Source of the DNA: Terebella lapidaria
Taxonomy: Eukaryota > Annelida > Polychaeta > Terebellida > Terebellidae
DNA: 64,000 nt
NCBI GenBank assembly: GCA_949152475.1
Contig: OX424562.1
Location: 19,406,209-19,470,208 of the forward strand
Direction: 5' to 3'
In this document: piece after piece, positions 33,065 to 45,210 of the stretch
How positions within the stretch are numbered: position 1 is the stretch's first letter
Layout of the letters: each line of letters opens with the position of its first letter
The notes under the pieces: model-generated
The model's database searches: none
Told to the model about the DNA's origin: nothing
What the model saw: only the letters and a program-made list of their open reading frames with translations
Translations under genes and position numbers: made by a program

Positions 33065-34224
33065 CCTTAGTAACATGTAAAGATTCTAATCTACCGAACT
33101 TATATTGGATCCCAAAGTTGCACAAAAATCCACACAAACAAAGATATATTTCAGGTTCAGCATCATGTTCTACCAAAGCCCTTTCTAAAATATTAACTAC
33201 TATATTGTCTAAAATTAAACAGGGTCTCCAAAAGTACTCTGAAACCATCTATTCTAGAAGTGGTATAAACCAAATGTGGATATTAAAAAATTCCAAATCT
33301 TTATTGGAATATCTACATGCTCACACACTTTCAAAAGTAACGTCTATCAAAACATTTGATTTCTCCACTTTGTACACAACTATACCTCATTCTGAACTGA
33401 AATCTCAGCTTAAAAAACTAATCAATAATTCATTTTTCTCTAAAAAGGGACAACGTCGGTACCACTATATTGTAGTTAAATATAATACCGCTTATTTTGT
33501 TAAAGGCGACTCTGATGCCCCATACAAATATACTGAAATAGATGTGGTAAATATGGTTAATTTTCTGATTGATAATATTTTTGTGGAATTTGGTGGTCGA
33601 ATATTTCAACAAACTATTGGTATTCCCATGGGTACAAACTGTGCACCATTATTGGCAGACCTGTTTTTATACTCATATGAATCAGATTTTATCCAACATT
33701 TACAAAGAGGAGGTTCTAAGAAACTAACATGTAATTTTAATTTCACTTTCCGTTACATAGATGATGTATTGTCGCTAAATAATCCCAAGTTTGGTGATTA
33801 TTTGGATGTCATATATCCTAAGGAACTTGAAATTAAGGATACTACAGAATCCGCTAATTTTTCCAACTATCTAGACCTGAGGTTGGAGATTGATAATGAT
33901 TCTAACCTGTCAACTAGATTATATGACAAACGTGATGATTTCAATTTTTCCATAGTCAATTTCCCTTTTCTAAGCAGCAACATTCCTATGTCACCGGCAT
34001 ATGGTGTGTTTGTTTCTCAACTTATACGCTATTCCAGAGCTAGTTGCAAATATGAGGATTTTGTCTATCGAAGTGCCCAGCTAGTCTCTAAACTGCTACG
34101 ACAAGGATATGTTTTACCAAGACTTATCGCTGCGTTTAAGAAATTCTATGGACGTCATCATGATCTGGTTGATAAATACAGCAAATCCATGTCTGCCATG
34201 CAACTAGATCTATTTTCATGTTAA
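33065..34224 (+). mobile_element. Penelope-like retroelement, 5'-truncated, RT frame open
   Basis: A continuous frame of about 385 codons with RT motifs typical of Penelope-like elements: LYWIPKLHKNP, FDFSTLYTTIPH, GIPMGTNCAPLLADLFLYSY and FRYIDDVLSLNN, and a C-terminal part with SPAYGVFVSQLIRYSRA. There is no ATG at the beginning. Similarity starts near 33065, so the N-terminus is missing, as after incomplete reverse transcription. No GIY-YIG endonuclease is visible after the RT, so it was lost, lies N-terminally in this lineage, or never existed. The frame has no breaks, suggesting a fairly recent insertion. Clade not assigned. Confidence 0.88.
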
Positions 34225-34560
34225 TTTTGGGGAATTCATGACGGGTGCCACTAGTGGGGCAGGAAATGCTCACTCTTTCCGGAACACCTGATTTCACCTC
34301 CTGATGGCCATTTACGGGGGTTCATGAGTTTCCCTGTCATTTTTGTTTTCTCTCACTTCGTATGCCTGATATGACTTTCTGTCCCCGGACTATGAGATTG
34401 GATAACGGACCTTGTTTTGTTTGCTCGGAATACTTAATACTGGGTATTGATTCCACGTCTATAAAACCATTTAGAAAACGTACAACCACCGTGACGTCAT
34501 AATACAAAGTATTTGACGACCCGGTGATCTGCATTGTTTATATTGTTTCCTAGCAACGCA
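34225..34560 (+). other. Probable 3' untranslated region of the Penelope-like element
   Basis: GC-balanced non-coding sequence running on from the RT stop codon. A CRE-like TGACGTCA is at about 34491. Confidence 0.4.
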
Positions 34561-34623
34561 CATGTTTACAGGTCTTCCACTCAGGGTCCTTGAGTACAAT
34601 CAAAGAAATAAGAAGTTCCGCTC

Positions 34624-34702
34624 GTTTGAACTGGCGGAAGAACACCAGAAAGCACTCGACCTTCGGTCTCGTGCTCTCTTGTATTCTTCCGCCAGTTCAA
34701 AC
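34624..34702. other. Hairpin with 19-bp perfect arms
   Basis: GTTTGAACTGGCGGAAGAA and its exact reverse complement enclose about 41 bases, part of which can also pair imperfectly. Possibly a miniature palindromic element. Confidence 0.7.
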
Positions 34703-34775
34703 TCGATCTTTCCCGCGTGCTGGAAAACACACTCACCTAGTTTTGTCATTATACATCAGACAAAGGCCTGGTAAC

Positions 34776-35904
34776 GGTGCTCCAAATTTGGTGCATTATA
34801 TCTTCATAAGCACCACATGGCGCTCTAAATCATCTATGCTTCCCCTGGCAGAAATGTGGTAATTTTAACCTAAAATATTCCTGATCAGTTAGATAGTACT
34901 GAATATAATCTTCTGCTATTATTTGAGGTAAAATTATCGGTGGACTATTCATAATTCTATTAGTTGATTAATAAATGTAAATAGGGATATCCAGATTTAG
35001 GACATGGGGAGGACCCTGAGTTTTGACTATGGTAATTAAAGGGTTAATTGGATCACGTCAGGATCAATAATTTCATATGCTTATTACAATGTTATGTGAA
35101 TGACTTATTATTTCGTGTGAACGACTTAGTACTTCGTGCGAATGACTTAGTAATTCGTGCAAACGAAGTAGTACTTCGTGCAAACGAAGTAGTACTTCGT
35201 GCAAACGACTTACTACTTCGTGCGAACGAAGTAGGTTTTTTTCGGTGCCCGTGATAGGACATGATAAAAAAAACCTACTTCGTTTGCACGAAGTACTAAG
35301 TCGTTTGCACGAAGTACTACTTCGCTCGCACGAAGTACTAAGTCGTTTGCACGAAGTACTACTTCGTTTGCACGAAGTACTACTTCATTCACACGAACTA
35401 CTACTTCGTTTGCACGAAGTACTACTTCGTTTGCACGAAGTACTACTTCGTTTGCATGAAGTACTTTAAGTCGTTTGCACGAAATACTACTTCGTTTGCA
35501 CGAAGTACTAAGTCGTTTGCACGAAGTACTAAGTCGTTCGCATGAAATAATAAGTCATTCACATATCCATACATGGTATTCGAACATTGTACTAAGCCTA
35601 TGAAGTGATTGATCCTGGTGTTACCAATTAACCCTTTAATTACCATAGTCAATTTTCAGGGTCCTCTTTATGTCCTAATCTGGATACCGCTATTTACATT
35701 TATTAATCAACTCATAGAATAATGAATAGTCCATCGATATATATATATTTACCTGAAATAATAGCAGAAGATTGTATTCAGTAATATATATTTGATCAAG
35801 GTTTTTTAGTTTAAAATGACCACATTTTTTTCTAGGGGAAGTATGGATGATTTAGAGCGCCATGTGGTGCTCATGGAGATATAAGGCACCAAAGTTGGAG
35901 CACC
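34776..35904. mobile_element. Foldback-type element 2 with hairpin-unit arrays in its arms
   Basis: Two long imperfect arms (about 34776-35240 and 35272-35904) with ends GGTGCTCCAAATTTGGTGC and GGTGCTCCAACTTTGGTGC in inverted orientation. The inner ends of the arms are arrays of ~21-bp units such as TACTTCGTGCAAACGAAGTA, each a self-complementary hairpin. A short centre near 35240-35270 joins the arms. No ORF of its own and no clear target duplication. A stray unit cluster lies at about 35990-36050. Confidence 0.82.
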
Positions 35905-37844
35905 ATGTGGAGCGCCATGTAGCGCTTGTTATTTAATGGGGTAAGATTATGTAGAGGGGTTTGTCAACTATGTAACATTAGTACAGTAGTACTTCGTTCA
36001 AACAAAGTACTAATTCGTGCATCCTTGTTAGTACTTCGTGCTAAAAACTGTCTGATCAGTTTTGAGATTTTTGTTTTAATACATTCCCCTCATGTACCTC
36101 TATGATGTGTATAAGTTTCGTTGCCCTTGAATCGCCGGTCTGCGTGTGGCTGCCATTTTGATTTTTCGACGGGTCGGCAAAAATTTTTTTTTTGTCCAAA
36201 ATCAAGTCACTATTCGTTTTGAGCCATTTCCAGCAAAAAAAAAAACAATTTTTTTTTGGCCATTGAAAAATTTTTGGACATGGAAAATCTCACCCAATTT
36301 TTTCTTCATAATGGGAGCTGTGCGGAGTAAACTCATAGAAGACTTCAAAATAGAGCCTAAGTATTGGCACATTCAAATGGGAAATCATATATTGCGGTTT
36401 GAGTGATGACCTTGAATTTGACCTTCAATGACCTTGAAAGGTAAAAAACGATGAATTTTGTCTTTGGTGGCCATTTTGTCAAAATCTATTCAGACAGTTT
36501 TTCTCAAAATAATGTATAAGATTTTCTTTATCTACATTTGTGATGTGTAATTTGATTTCGTATTATAGTCTATGCAGAAAATGTGTTTCCAGCAACATTT
36601 ACGAACATGTTTTGACAATAGAGTTTAAGATCATTGTGGCAATTTATATATTGGAAAATCAGTACTCTGCATTTCTCATGATTGCCGGTAAGCTACAGCA
36701 CCCTTGGTGCTACGTTTTTAGATGTTTTTTTTTAGATTTTATGTTAGATGTGACCTTGTGACTTGAGGTCAAGTTCGAGGTCACCAACAGATCAATCATA
36801 CATGACTTCCTACACGCTCATAATACACTACTTCTATCTACAAGATTAATGTCTGCGCAAATCAGATTACACAGTTCACGTCAGGTGTAACCTCGAGGTT
36901 TAGGACTCAAGGTCACCAGAAGTCAATTTGAAGGTCACCAAGAATCAACCATATATGATTTCTATATGCTAATTATTATAACCTAAGCACTGTATTGATG
37001 AATTCTGTCCCCAGAGACCATTGCATGCATTGGAGCCCATTTTGGGCCTACAACTCCGACCGTCCGAGAAATCCAAGGCTAGCTAGGCACAATACAAATA
37101 CATTAAAAAGCATGCTTGTACATAATTTTTAAAAGGTTTCATGTCAATTGTGCAAAAATCAATCAAGTTCGAAATTGTGGACTTTGACCAATATCGCCAC
37201 CAAAGGACCAAAAACTATTCAATGAAAAATTCATGATTTAGTCCTCTTACAATCTAAGCATACTTTGCTTCGAACTTTGTTTCACAGCAAAATGTCTCAT
37301 TTTATCTCAAAAATTATCTCAAAACAGTTACTAAAACACAAAACTAGATTTCAATAAACAAATCTTACAAAATGTTACAAAATGTTCTAAAAGGACCAAA
37401 ACTAATAGAAAAATATATTGTGCAATGCCAAAACTCACAAATAGTCGATCATGAAAGAAAATATGTTTTTTAAAATCTGTTTTATTACACAATTAATCCG
37501 GGTGACAAAAGGTCCATCTGCAGACAGACATAGGCCTATCATATTTGATATCGAGGCAGACAGACCGAAATGCAATACCATCTCCACTATCGGGGCGAGG
37601 GTAACGAGAATCATAATGTACCCATGAATGGGCCACGAGCTGGAGCATCTAAAGCCCTGTCACTCACAATACAAGGTTTTGTACGAAGGGAGGTACTTGA
37701 GAACATCATGATGAACCCACGTGTTCCCATCGAAGAGTAGCAAATTTTAGTGTCTGGAGAAATAACCCGGAAGAACGCGAAACCGCTTCGTGATATCATG
37801 TCACAATGTCATAGCGAACGTCATAGTGTGAACTATTCCTATTA
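35905..37844. repeat. Repeat-derived sequence, diverged copies
   Basis: Part of this stretch (about 36080-36470) resembles 38190-38420 (GTGTATAA-TTTC-TTGCCCTTGAATCG and GACCTTGAATTTGACCTT), so it is a diverged copy of the element that follows. Near 37500-37605 a CAGACAGAC run leads into GGGGCGAGGGTAA, the same kind of terminus as at 47222-47327. No gene seen. Confidence 0.5.
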
Positions 37845-37884
37845 GGTTACCGAACCTGTGGTCCGACAACCTATTGCCATGGCG

Positions 37885-37965
37885 TTGCGTCCGTCGTCCG
37901 GCGTCCGTCGCCCGGCGTCCGGCGTCCGTCGTCCGTCGTCCGGCGTCCGGCGTCCGTCCGTCAAC
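37885..37965. repeat. GC-rich minisatellite (CGTCCGGCGTCC type)
   Basis: Irregular alternation of GTCCGTC and GTCCGGC units. GC content is far above the AT-rich surroundings. Confidence 0.8.
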
Positions 37966-38319
37966 AATTTTATCTTTAAACTTTATGATCGGATTTTTCT
38001 GAAATTTTGCACAAAAATGCCTAAAAATATTTTGAGAGGGAGGTATATTTTAGTTTTTTGATTTTCGCATTATTTTTCAAAATGGCGGCCATTTTTGACG
38101 AAAAATGGGCAATTTTGGCCTCTGACGGTCGTTTCCTCCAAATCTGTTCAGTAACTTTTTTTCTTATTGATGCATAAGACTCCCCATATGTACCCCTGTG
38201 ACGTGTATAAATTTCATTGCCCTTGAATCGCTCGAAGTGGGCCATTTTGGCCTGAACTCGGCCCGAATTGGACATTCCCATGTTAAATTCTCCTATGCTT
38301 TATAATGGGACACATTATG

Positions 38320-39118
38320 CCTAATATTTCACTTAATATTGAGATTAGAGACTAGGAATCAATTGTGGACATATAGGAAATGATATATATGCTGAATATT
38401 CTCGTGACCTTGAATTTGACCTTTGACCTCGGTTTCAAGGTCAGAGCACAAAATGGCTAATATCTCGCTTATTTTCGAACTTACAGCTTAGGAATCAATT
38501 ATGACCATATAGGAAAATGATATACACTGAATATTGAGATGACATTGAATTTGAACTTTGACCTTATTTTCAAGGTCATACCACAAATTGGCTAATATCT
38601 CGCTTGTTATCGACTTTACAGCTTAGGAATCAATTGTTAACATATAGGAAATGATATAGGCTGAATTTTCTCGTGACCTTGAATTTGACCTCTGACCTCA
38701 TTGTCAAGGTCAGCGCACAAAATGGCTAATATCTCGCTTATTTTCGACTTTGCAGCTCAGGAATCAATTGTGGACATATAGGAAATGATATATGCCGAAT
38801 ATTCTGATGACCTTGAATTTGACCTTTGACCTCATTTTCAAGGTCATACCACAAAATGACTAATATCTCGCTTATTATTGACTTTACAGCTTGGAAATCA
38901 ATTGTGGAAATATAAGAAATGATATACCCTGAATATTCTAGTGACTTTGAATTTGACCTTTGACCTTATTTTGAAGGCCATAGCACAAAATGGCTAATAT
39001 CTAGCTTATTATCAACCTAACAGCTTAGGAATCAATTGTGGACATATAAGAAATGATATATGTTGAATATTCTAGTGATCTTGAATTTGACCAGTGACCT
39101 TATTTCGAAGGTAAACGG
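38320..39118. repeat. Tandem array, ~133-bp unit, with nuclear-receptor-type DR1 sites
   Basis: Six diverged units with the phrases CAAAATGGCTAATATCTCGC, AGCTTAGGAATCAATT and GACCTTGAATTTGACCTTTG. Each unit carries a pair of AGGTCA half sites spaced by one base on the minus strand. They are exact, with any spacer base, at 38417-38429, 38686-38698, 38820-38832 and 38954-38966. Confidence 0.85.
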
Positions 39119-39183
39119 GATAAAAGGGCTAAAATCTAAAATATAAAGCATATATTGTCCGGTAACCTGCCTTAGCCCTTGGG

Positions 39184-39300
39184 CCAAGTTGTATACAAAA
39201 GTATACAAACTATTCTTATTTTCATATGTGCCAAGTTGTATACAAAAGTATACAAATTATTCTTACTTTCATATGTGCCAAGTTGTATACAAAAGCCTAT
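39184..39300. repeat. Tandem repeat, 47-bp unit, about 2.5 copies
   Basis: CCAAGTTGTATACAAAAG starts at 39184, 39231 and 39278. Each unit contains GTATACAAAAGTATAC-like inverted sequence. Confidence 0.85.
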
Positions 39301-39465
39301 ACATGCATGGAATATGTTACATGCAAACCGATTATTGGCACTATGGTGAACGCCAAATCTTTATTTATAAATGTAATCATATGATTCTTGTACCTCAGTA
39401 TTAGCTTCGAGTTACAAGCTTGTGGCCATAGTCTAAGTCTCCTCAAAATCTCGATAAGGTTTGAA

Positions 39466-41468
39466 GGTTGAAAAATCTGTATTAGTACAAAAATGTTGTA
39501 GTACTTCAAGTTTCTGTTGAAATAGTAGAAGAATAGACATTTCTGTTCTTTCTATTTCTATTAATATATATTACAAGATTTAACGGGGACCCACGAGAGT
39601 GATTGAAATATTATTTGATATTGATATGAAAAATATGGGGGTCACCATGATAGTTTTGGTGTTGTTGTCAAATTTGTGAAAGTCAGTGAGTTTCTCGAAA
39701 CCCGCATAAAGGCGGGAACACACCTGTCCGATTTTTACCATCCGCATCCGCATCCGTATCCGTCATCAGTTAAATTCGCTCTGGCTTATTTGAGAGGCAG
39801 TGAGCACACCTCTCCGCATCCGTATCCGCATCTGCACTGTCGTCCGGAAAAATCGGTAGCGGACCGACTTTCACGGATGCGGACGCCCTTCCGGATAAAA
39901 AATCACGTGCTTAAGAACGCACGTGAGACGCATAACAAGTGCACGGTGCATGTACTACGACTCTTAGGCCTAGGCTAGGCCACTTATAGGCCTATTTAAA
40001 TTCAAACCGATTCGTCGGTGCCATTGTCAAACATAATAGTCTAGTAATCAAGTGACAGAAATGAGAATATGAAGGCCCCAAAAAACAGGAGATTTTAATT
40101 ATGAGCTCTTAATTGAACTTTTGAGAAGTGAAGAATACCTATATAATCGGAAGCATACGGAATACAAAGACGCCCAGCTGGTGCGAAACACCTGGGATTC
40201 AATTAAAGTGGGTTTCAGCGGTAAGTAGGGGCCTACGTTACTATATATAGAATCTAGTTCTTAATTACTAATGCTATGGTCACATGTATTCCCGACACAA
40301 ATACGGGCTTTTAGAAACAGCCGGAGAAGCACGGAGATAGCCGGCGTGTACTCCAGCATTCGGCCAGAAGTTTTTGAACGTGTCCAACTTTTCCCGGAGC
40401 AGCTCCCGACACAGGCGAGAGTCAAGGCGGAACGTCCACGGAGATTCCCGTCAGTTCCCGGAGTTTTCGATTTTTTTGCCGTAGATATATCCTCCGGGTA
40501 TGACATTTTACTAAGCATTAAGGGGATTCGTATAAAGTGGAAGTCGATCGTCCCCGAATAGGAATAATCGCAATAAAATATTTTTGTCTTGGAAAGTATG
40601 GTCATAGATGTTTATGTCGGGCATGATATCCGCGATAAAGGGGTCAACGGCGCAGAAGAATTGTATCGATGAAGGTGAATGGGTCATTACAGAAAATAAT
40701 GAATCGAAGTTTTATATGTTAAATAAATTAGTTCTTTTATACGTCGAGGTATAGTAACACTTGTCCTTATCAGTAAATTCAAACAGGGTGCTGCTTGTGA
40801 AATGCGTCTGTTCATGTGAGATTCCCAAGAGAAGTTTTCATTAAATACCATTCCCAAATGACAGTGTTCTTGTACTCTCTCGATATTCGACCTCTGGAAA
40901 CGTAAATTTGGGTAATTTATTCACAGCCCATTGGCTCAATTCAGAAGTCCCAGGTCGTTGTTCATCATAATGGATTCAGAAATCGGGCCCGTGACAACTC
41001 TCGTAAAGGTAAATATCAGAATCAAAACCAAGTGTTATATCGTTCACATGAACTAAAACAATAGGGCTCCTAGTATCGACCCTTGTGGAACTCCTGCATT
41101 CATGGGACGCCAGTCAGAATTAATCCCGTTTATGAACCCGCTGAGAACGACCATGGATATAGTTTCAAAGCCAATTTAATAACCGAAACGTAATTCCCAA
41201 AGTTTTTAATTTATGAATTAGACCCGTGTGCTATACACGATCAAGTGCCTTCGAGATGTCCATAACAGAGAGCCTATTTTAGGCTCTTTGGTTCATAGCA
41301 GAATCCATAGTTTTAAGTAGAGATTCCTCTACATTAAGAAATTCGACAACTTTTAGTATCCGTAAGGACGATTGCATATCATTCTTTCTAGAATTGGTGA
41401 CAATCAGGGGCGGATTGAACGACAGAGGGGCCTGGGGCTGGAAAATATAAATGGGCCTAAAGCTATCC
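39466..41468. repeat. Tandem duplication, copy 1 (2,003 bp)
   Basis: Runs from GGTTGAAAAATC to GCTATCC and is repeated immediately downstream with about seven differences seen by eye (roughly 0.35 percent). The duplicated segment carries the flank and 5' part of a Harbinger-like element, a LINE piece and the first 64 bp of a hAT-like MITE. GGT microhomology lies at the joints. Confidence 0.93.
40096..40230 (+). pseudogene. MADF/Myb-SANT-like fragment of the Harbinger element
   Basis: The frame reads FELLIELLRSEEYLYNRKH and continues through YKDAQLVRNTWDSI, matching the MADF-type Myb domain that PIF/Harbinger elements encode beside their transposase to bring it to DNA and the nucleus. It ends at a GGTAAGTAGG, which may be a splice donor. 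No start codon in frame nearby. The duplicate is at about 42099-42233. Confidence 0.65.
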
Positions 41469-43471
41469 GGTTGAAAAATCTGTATTAGTACAAAAATGTT
41501 GTAGTACTTCAAGTTTCTGTTGAAATAGTAGAAGAATAGACATTTCTGTTCTTTCTATTTCTATTAATATATATTACAAGATTTAACGGGGACCCACGAG
41601 AGTGATTGAAATATTATTTGATATTGATATGAAAAATATGGGGGTCACCATGATAGTTTTGGTGTTGTTGTCAAATTTGTGAAAGTCAGTGAGTTTCTCG
41701 AAACCCGCATAAAGGCGGGAACACACCTGTCCGATTTTTACCATCCGCATCCGCATCCGTATCCGTCATCAGTTAAATTCGCTCTGGCTTATTTGAGAGG
41801 CAGTGAGCACACCTCTCCGCCTCCGTATCCGCATCTGCACTGTCGTCCGGAAAAATCGGTAGCGGACCGACTTTCACGGATGCGGACGCCCTTCCGGATA
41901 AAAAATCACGTGCTTAAGAACGCACGTGAGACGCATAACAAGTGCACGGTGCATGTACTACGACTCTTAGGCCTAGGCTAGGCCACTTATAGGCCTATTT
42001 AAATTCAAACCGATTCGTCGGTGCCATTGTCAAACATAATAGTCTAGTAATCAAGTGACAGAAATGAGAATATGAAGGCCCCAAAAAACAGGAGATTTTA
42101 ATTATGAGCTCTTAATTGAACTTTTGAGAAGTGAAGAATACCTATATAATCGGAAGCATACGGAATACAAAGACGCCCAGCTGGTGCGAAACACCTGGGA
42201 TTCAATTAAAGTGGGTTTCAGCGGTAAGTAGGGGCCTACGTTACTATATATAGAATCTAGTTCTTAATTACTAATGCTATGGTCACATGTATTCCCGACA
42301 CAAATACGGGCTTTTAGAAACAGCCGGAGAAGCACGGAGATAGCCGGCGTGTACTCCAGCATTCGGCCAGAAGTTTTTGAACGTGTCCAACTTTTCCCGG
42401 AGCAGCTCCCGACACAGGCGAGAGTCAAGGCGGAACGTCCACGGAGATTCCCGTCAGTTCCCGGAGTTTTCGATTTTTTTGCCGTAGATATATCCTCCGG
42501 GTATGACATGTTACTAAGCATTAAGGGGATTCGTATAAAGTGGAAGTCGATCGTCCCCGAATAGGAATAATCGCAATAAAATATTTTTGTCTTGGAAAGT
42601 AAGGTCATAGATGTTTATGTCGGGCATGATATCCGCGATAAAGGGGTCAACGGCGCAGAAGAATTGTATCGATGAAGGTGAATGGGTCATTACAGAAAAT
42701 AATGAATCGAAGTTTTATATGTTAAATAAATTAGTTCTTTTATACGTCGAGGTATAGTAACACTTGTCCTTATCAGTAAATTCAAACAGGGTGCTGCTTG
42801 TGAAATGCGTCTGTTCATGTGAGATTCCCAAGAGAAGTTTTCATTAAATACCATTCCCAAATGACAGTGTTCTTGTACTCTCTCGATATTCGACCTCTGG
42901 AAACGTAAATTTGGGTAATTTATTCACAGCCCATTGGCTCAATTCAGAAGTCCCAGGTCGTTGTTCATCATAATGGATTCAGAAATCGGGCCCGTGACAA
43001 CTCTCGTAAAGGTAAATATCAGAATCAAAACCAAGTGTTATATCGTTCACATGAACTAAAACAATAGGGCTCCTAGTATCGACCCTTGTGGAACTCCTGC
43101 ATTCATGGGACGCCAGTCAGAATTAATCCCGTTTATGAACCCGCTGAGAACGACCATGGATATAGTTTCAAAGCCAATTTAATAACCGAAACGTAATTCC
43201 CAAAGTTTTTAATTTATGAATTAGACCCGTGTGCTATACACGATCAAGGGCCTTCGAGATGTCCATAACAAAGAGCCTATTTTAGGCTCTTTGGTTCATA
43301 GCAGAATCCATAGTTTTAAGTAGAGATTCCTCTACATTAAGAAATTCGACAACTTTTAGTATTCGTAAGGACGATTGCATATCATTCTTTCTAGAATTGG
43401 TAACAATCAGGGGCGGATTGAACGACAGAGGGGCCTGGGGCTGGAAAATATAAATGGGCCTAAAGCTATCC
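41469..43471. repeat. Tandem duplication, copy 2 (2,003 bp)
   Basis: Second copy. At its right end the sequence continues into the remainder of the hAT-like MITE, showing that the MITE was already there when the segment was duplicated. Confidence 0.93.
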
Positions 43472-44510
43472 GGTCTGGGGGTTCGGGGGGGGGGGGGGCG
43501 CCGTGAGCCCCCCAAGAAAAAATGGCTTTTTTGTTTTGTGAGTTGAGCAGTTTGGCGTATATCTGAGGAAGATATTATGCAATATTTGGACATTCAAATC
43601 GGATTAGAATTTTGAACTTTTATCCACTAAAGAGTGAAAAGACTGAAAAAGCAATTTGGTCTAGATCTATTAGTGTAAATCCGGTAGATTTCGATAGATT
43701 TTGTAAATTTATCGAGGATTTCATATAATTATTGAATTTGACCCCCCAAAAAAATCAGTGTTTTTTTTATCAAATAAGAAACATATTGTGGTATATGCAG
43801 TTGTTTATTATAAACAGTGAAACACAAATTTTTGATGTAATCAATTTTTATTTTATGTTCATACATACATACTTTTCGGCCTTTTTGTGTGCAAATCAGT
43901 TGATGGCAGGAGTAGGCCTATCACGGAGGCCTATCATGAAGACCTTCTGTAGGCCTAAGCCCACCTGACAGTGTGTGGAAAGGAGACACACTAGCATTCG
44001 CAGCAAAATATAGGTCCCCAATTTCTAAAAAAAACCCCATGGTTTCAATTTGCGGCCTACAATAGGCCTATGAGTGAGAAAAAGAGACGACTAGGCACTC
44101 GCAAAAATAGGATCCAAGTTTTGAAAAAATTGTGCAGTTGAAAATAGCCCCCCTAGTTGAAAAAAAACTTTGCATCGTTTTTGTGAGAATTGGGGGCCTA
44201 TTTTTTTCTCAATGGGCCTGTGGGTCTGGGGCTGCAGCCCCAATAGCCCCTACGTTAATTTGGCCCTGGTGACAATCTTGTTATCCCCTTTCTTGTATAC
44301 TGGAACAATATTAACTGTTTTCCATTGCACCGGAACGATTCCCGACCCAAAAGATAGGTTAAATATTCTGCTTAAAAAATCATTAATTGGCAAGTGTGTA
44401 TACTTTAATAATAAGGCACTGATTCCATCAGGACAATTAGATTTGTTGGCGTTCAATATCCTAATAATTGATGAAACAGGGTTTGATTTGGACTTTTCCT
44501 AACTTGTTCA
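42590..44510 (-). mobile_element. LINE fragment (CR1/Jockey-like RT), interrupted by a MITE
   Basis: Minus-strand RT pieces: NCPDGISALLLKY and FGSGIVPVQWKTVNIVPVYK at 44250-44510, then beyond the MITE at 43408-44268 the pieces MDISKALDRV and HTGLIHKLKTLGI, the expected downstream motif order of a LINE RT. Frames are broken and the YxDD region is degraded. A second copy of the downstream half lies at about 40590-41397 because of the 2-kb duplication. Confidence 0.75.
43408..44268. mobile_element. hAT-like MITE (861 bp) inserted in the LINE
   Basis: Starts CAGGGGCGGATTGAACG and ends CGTTAATTTGGCCCTG, giving short inverted termini. It is flanked by an 8-bp target duplication, GTAACAAT on the left (43400-43407) and GTGACAAT on the right (44269-44276). 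The left copy in the other duplicate (41397-41404) is still GTGACAAT. The 8-bp target and CAGGG ends fit the hAT superfamily. No transposase ORF. Confidence 0.8.
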
Positions 44511-44999
44511 TAGTCTGAAAATGGAGTTTATACGAATAATAACTACAAGCATATCATGAAGTTGTCTTTCAACTTAAGTAACTGTTAGATGTATGGTCAT
44601 ATTCGGCCTAAATGACTTCCGTGGATATTGTGTGATTGTGATTGCTAGGGAATGCGAAATATTATCAAGCACGAGTAATAAAACAAATATTCATTTGTGA
44701 CCATTGTATTTTCTTTGAGATGGCCCCTATTCAAATCGGCTATTCCATTGATTTGTCTCAATCCCAAACAGCATCAATGGCAAGCTAGATTTCCCATGTA
44801 AAACCCCATAAGGATATATATTTTCCTGAATATATTGACGAGAAACGCACACGACGGAAAAAAAAAACAGCCATTATTTTATAATGGCCATAGTACCGTT
44901 TTCACTTTATATAAATTTCAATTACTACAAGTCTGTAAATTCCGAGATATGACGAGATAGGTTCGCGCCAATATATTATGCACCGACTTTAGTTAAAAA

Positions 45000-45210
45000 G
45001 TCCGACCTAGTTGTTCCTTGGACATTCGTATGTAATTATGGAACCGTTCGCTGTCCAGTTCCAGTTCCATAACCAACCGATGATAGTCATATTTCTTGCG
45101 CTTTTGCACAATGCTATGTACCCAATATCTTTTTTTTTGGGATCACAGTTCTGTTTTTGGCCCTGTACCTTGCTAAAATAATTCCTCAATCTCCTCATCA
45201 GACATAACTG
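45000..45210 (-). pseudogene. Harbinger transposase N-terminal fragment
   Basis: On the minus strand a frame begins MSDEEIEELF and, after stop codons, includes QKRKKYDYHRLVMELELDSE and RFHNYIRMSKEQ. This resembles the N-terminal region of HARBI1/PIF transposases (WVHPINQKR, FHQYFRMSREQ type). The catalytic DDE part is not present in the window, so the gene is truncated and broken. Confidence 0.65.

Larger units (their letters stand above)
37845..39170. mobile_element. Non-autonomous element with AGGTTACCG ends
   Basis: Starts AGGTTACCGAAC and ends TCCGGTAACCT, which are inverted short termini. Inside are a GTCCGGC-rich minisatellite (about 37885-37965), a unique part and the ~133-bp array below. 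No coding capacity seen, and target duplication unclear. Confidence 0.5.

Noticed and set aside
35048-35652. Repetitive ORFs (LRANEVVLRAND and LHEVLLRLHEVL)
   Set aside because: Translations of the foldback element's 21-bp units, a multiple of three, so frames stay open by chance. This is not a repeat protein.
37858-38061. ORF with repeated RPSSGVRRP segments
   Set aside because: Translation of the GTCCGGC minisatellite.
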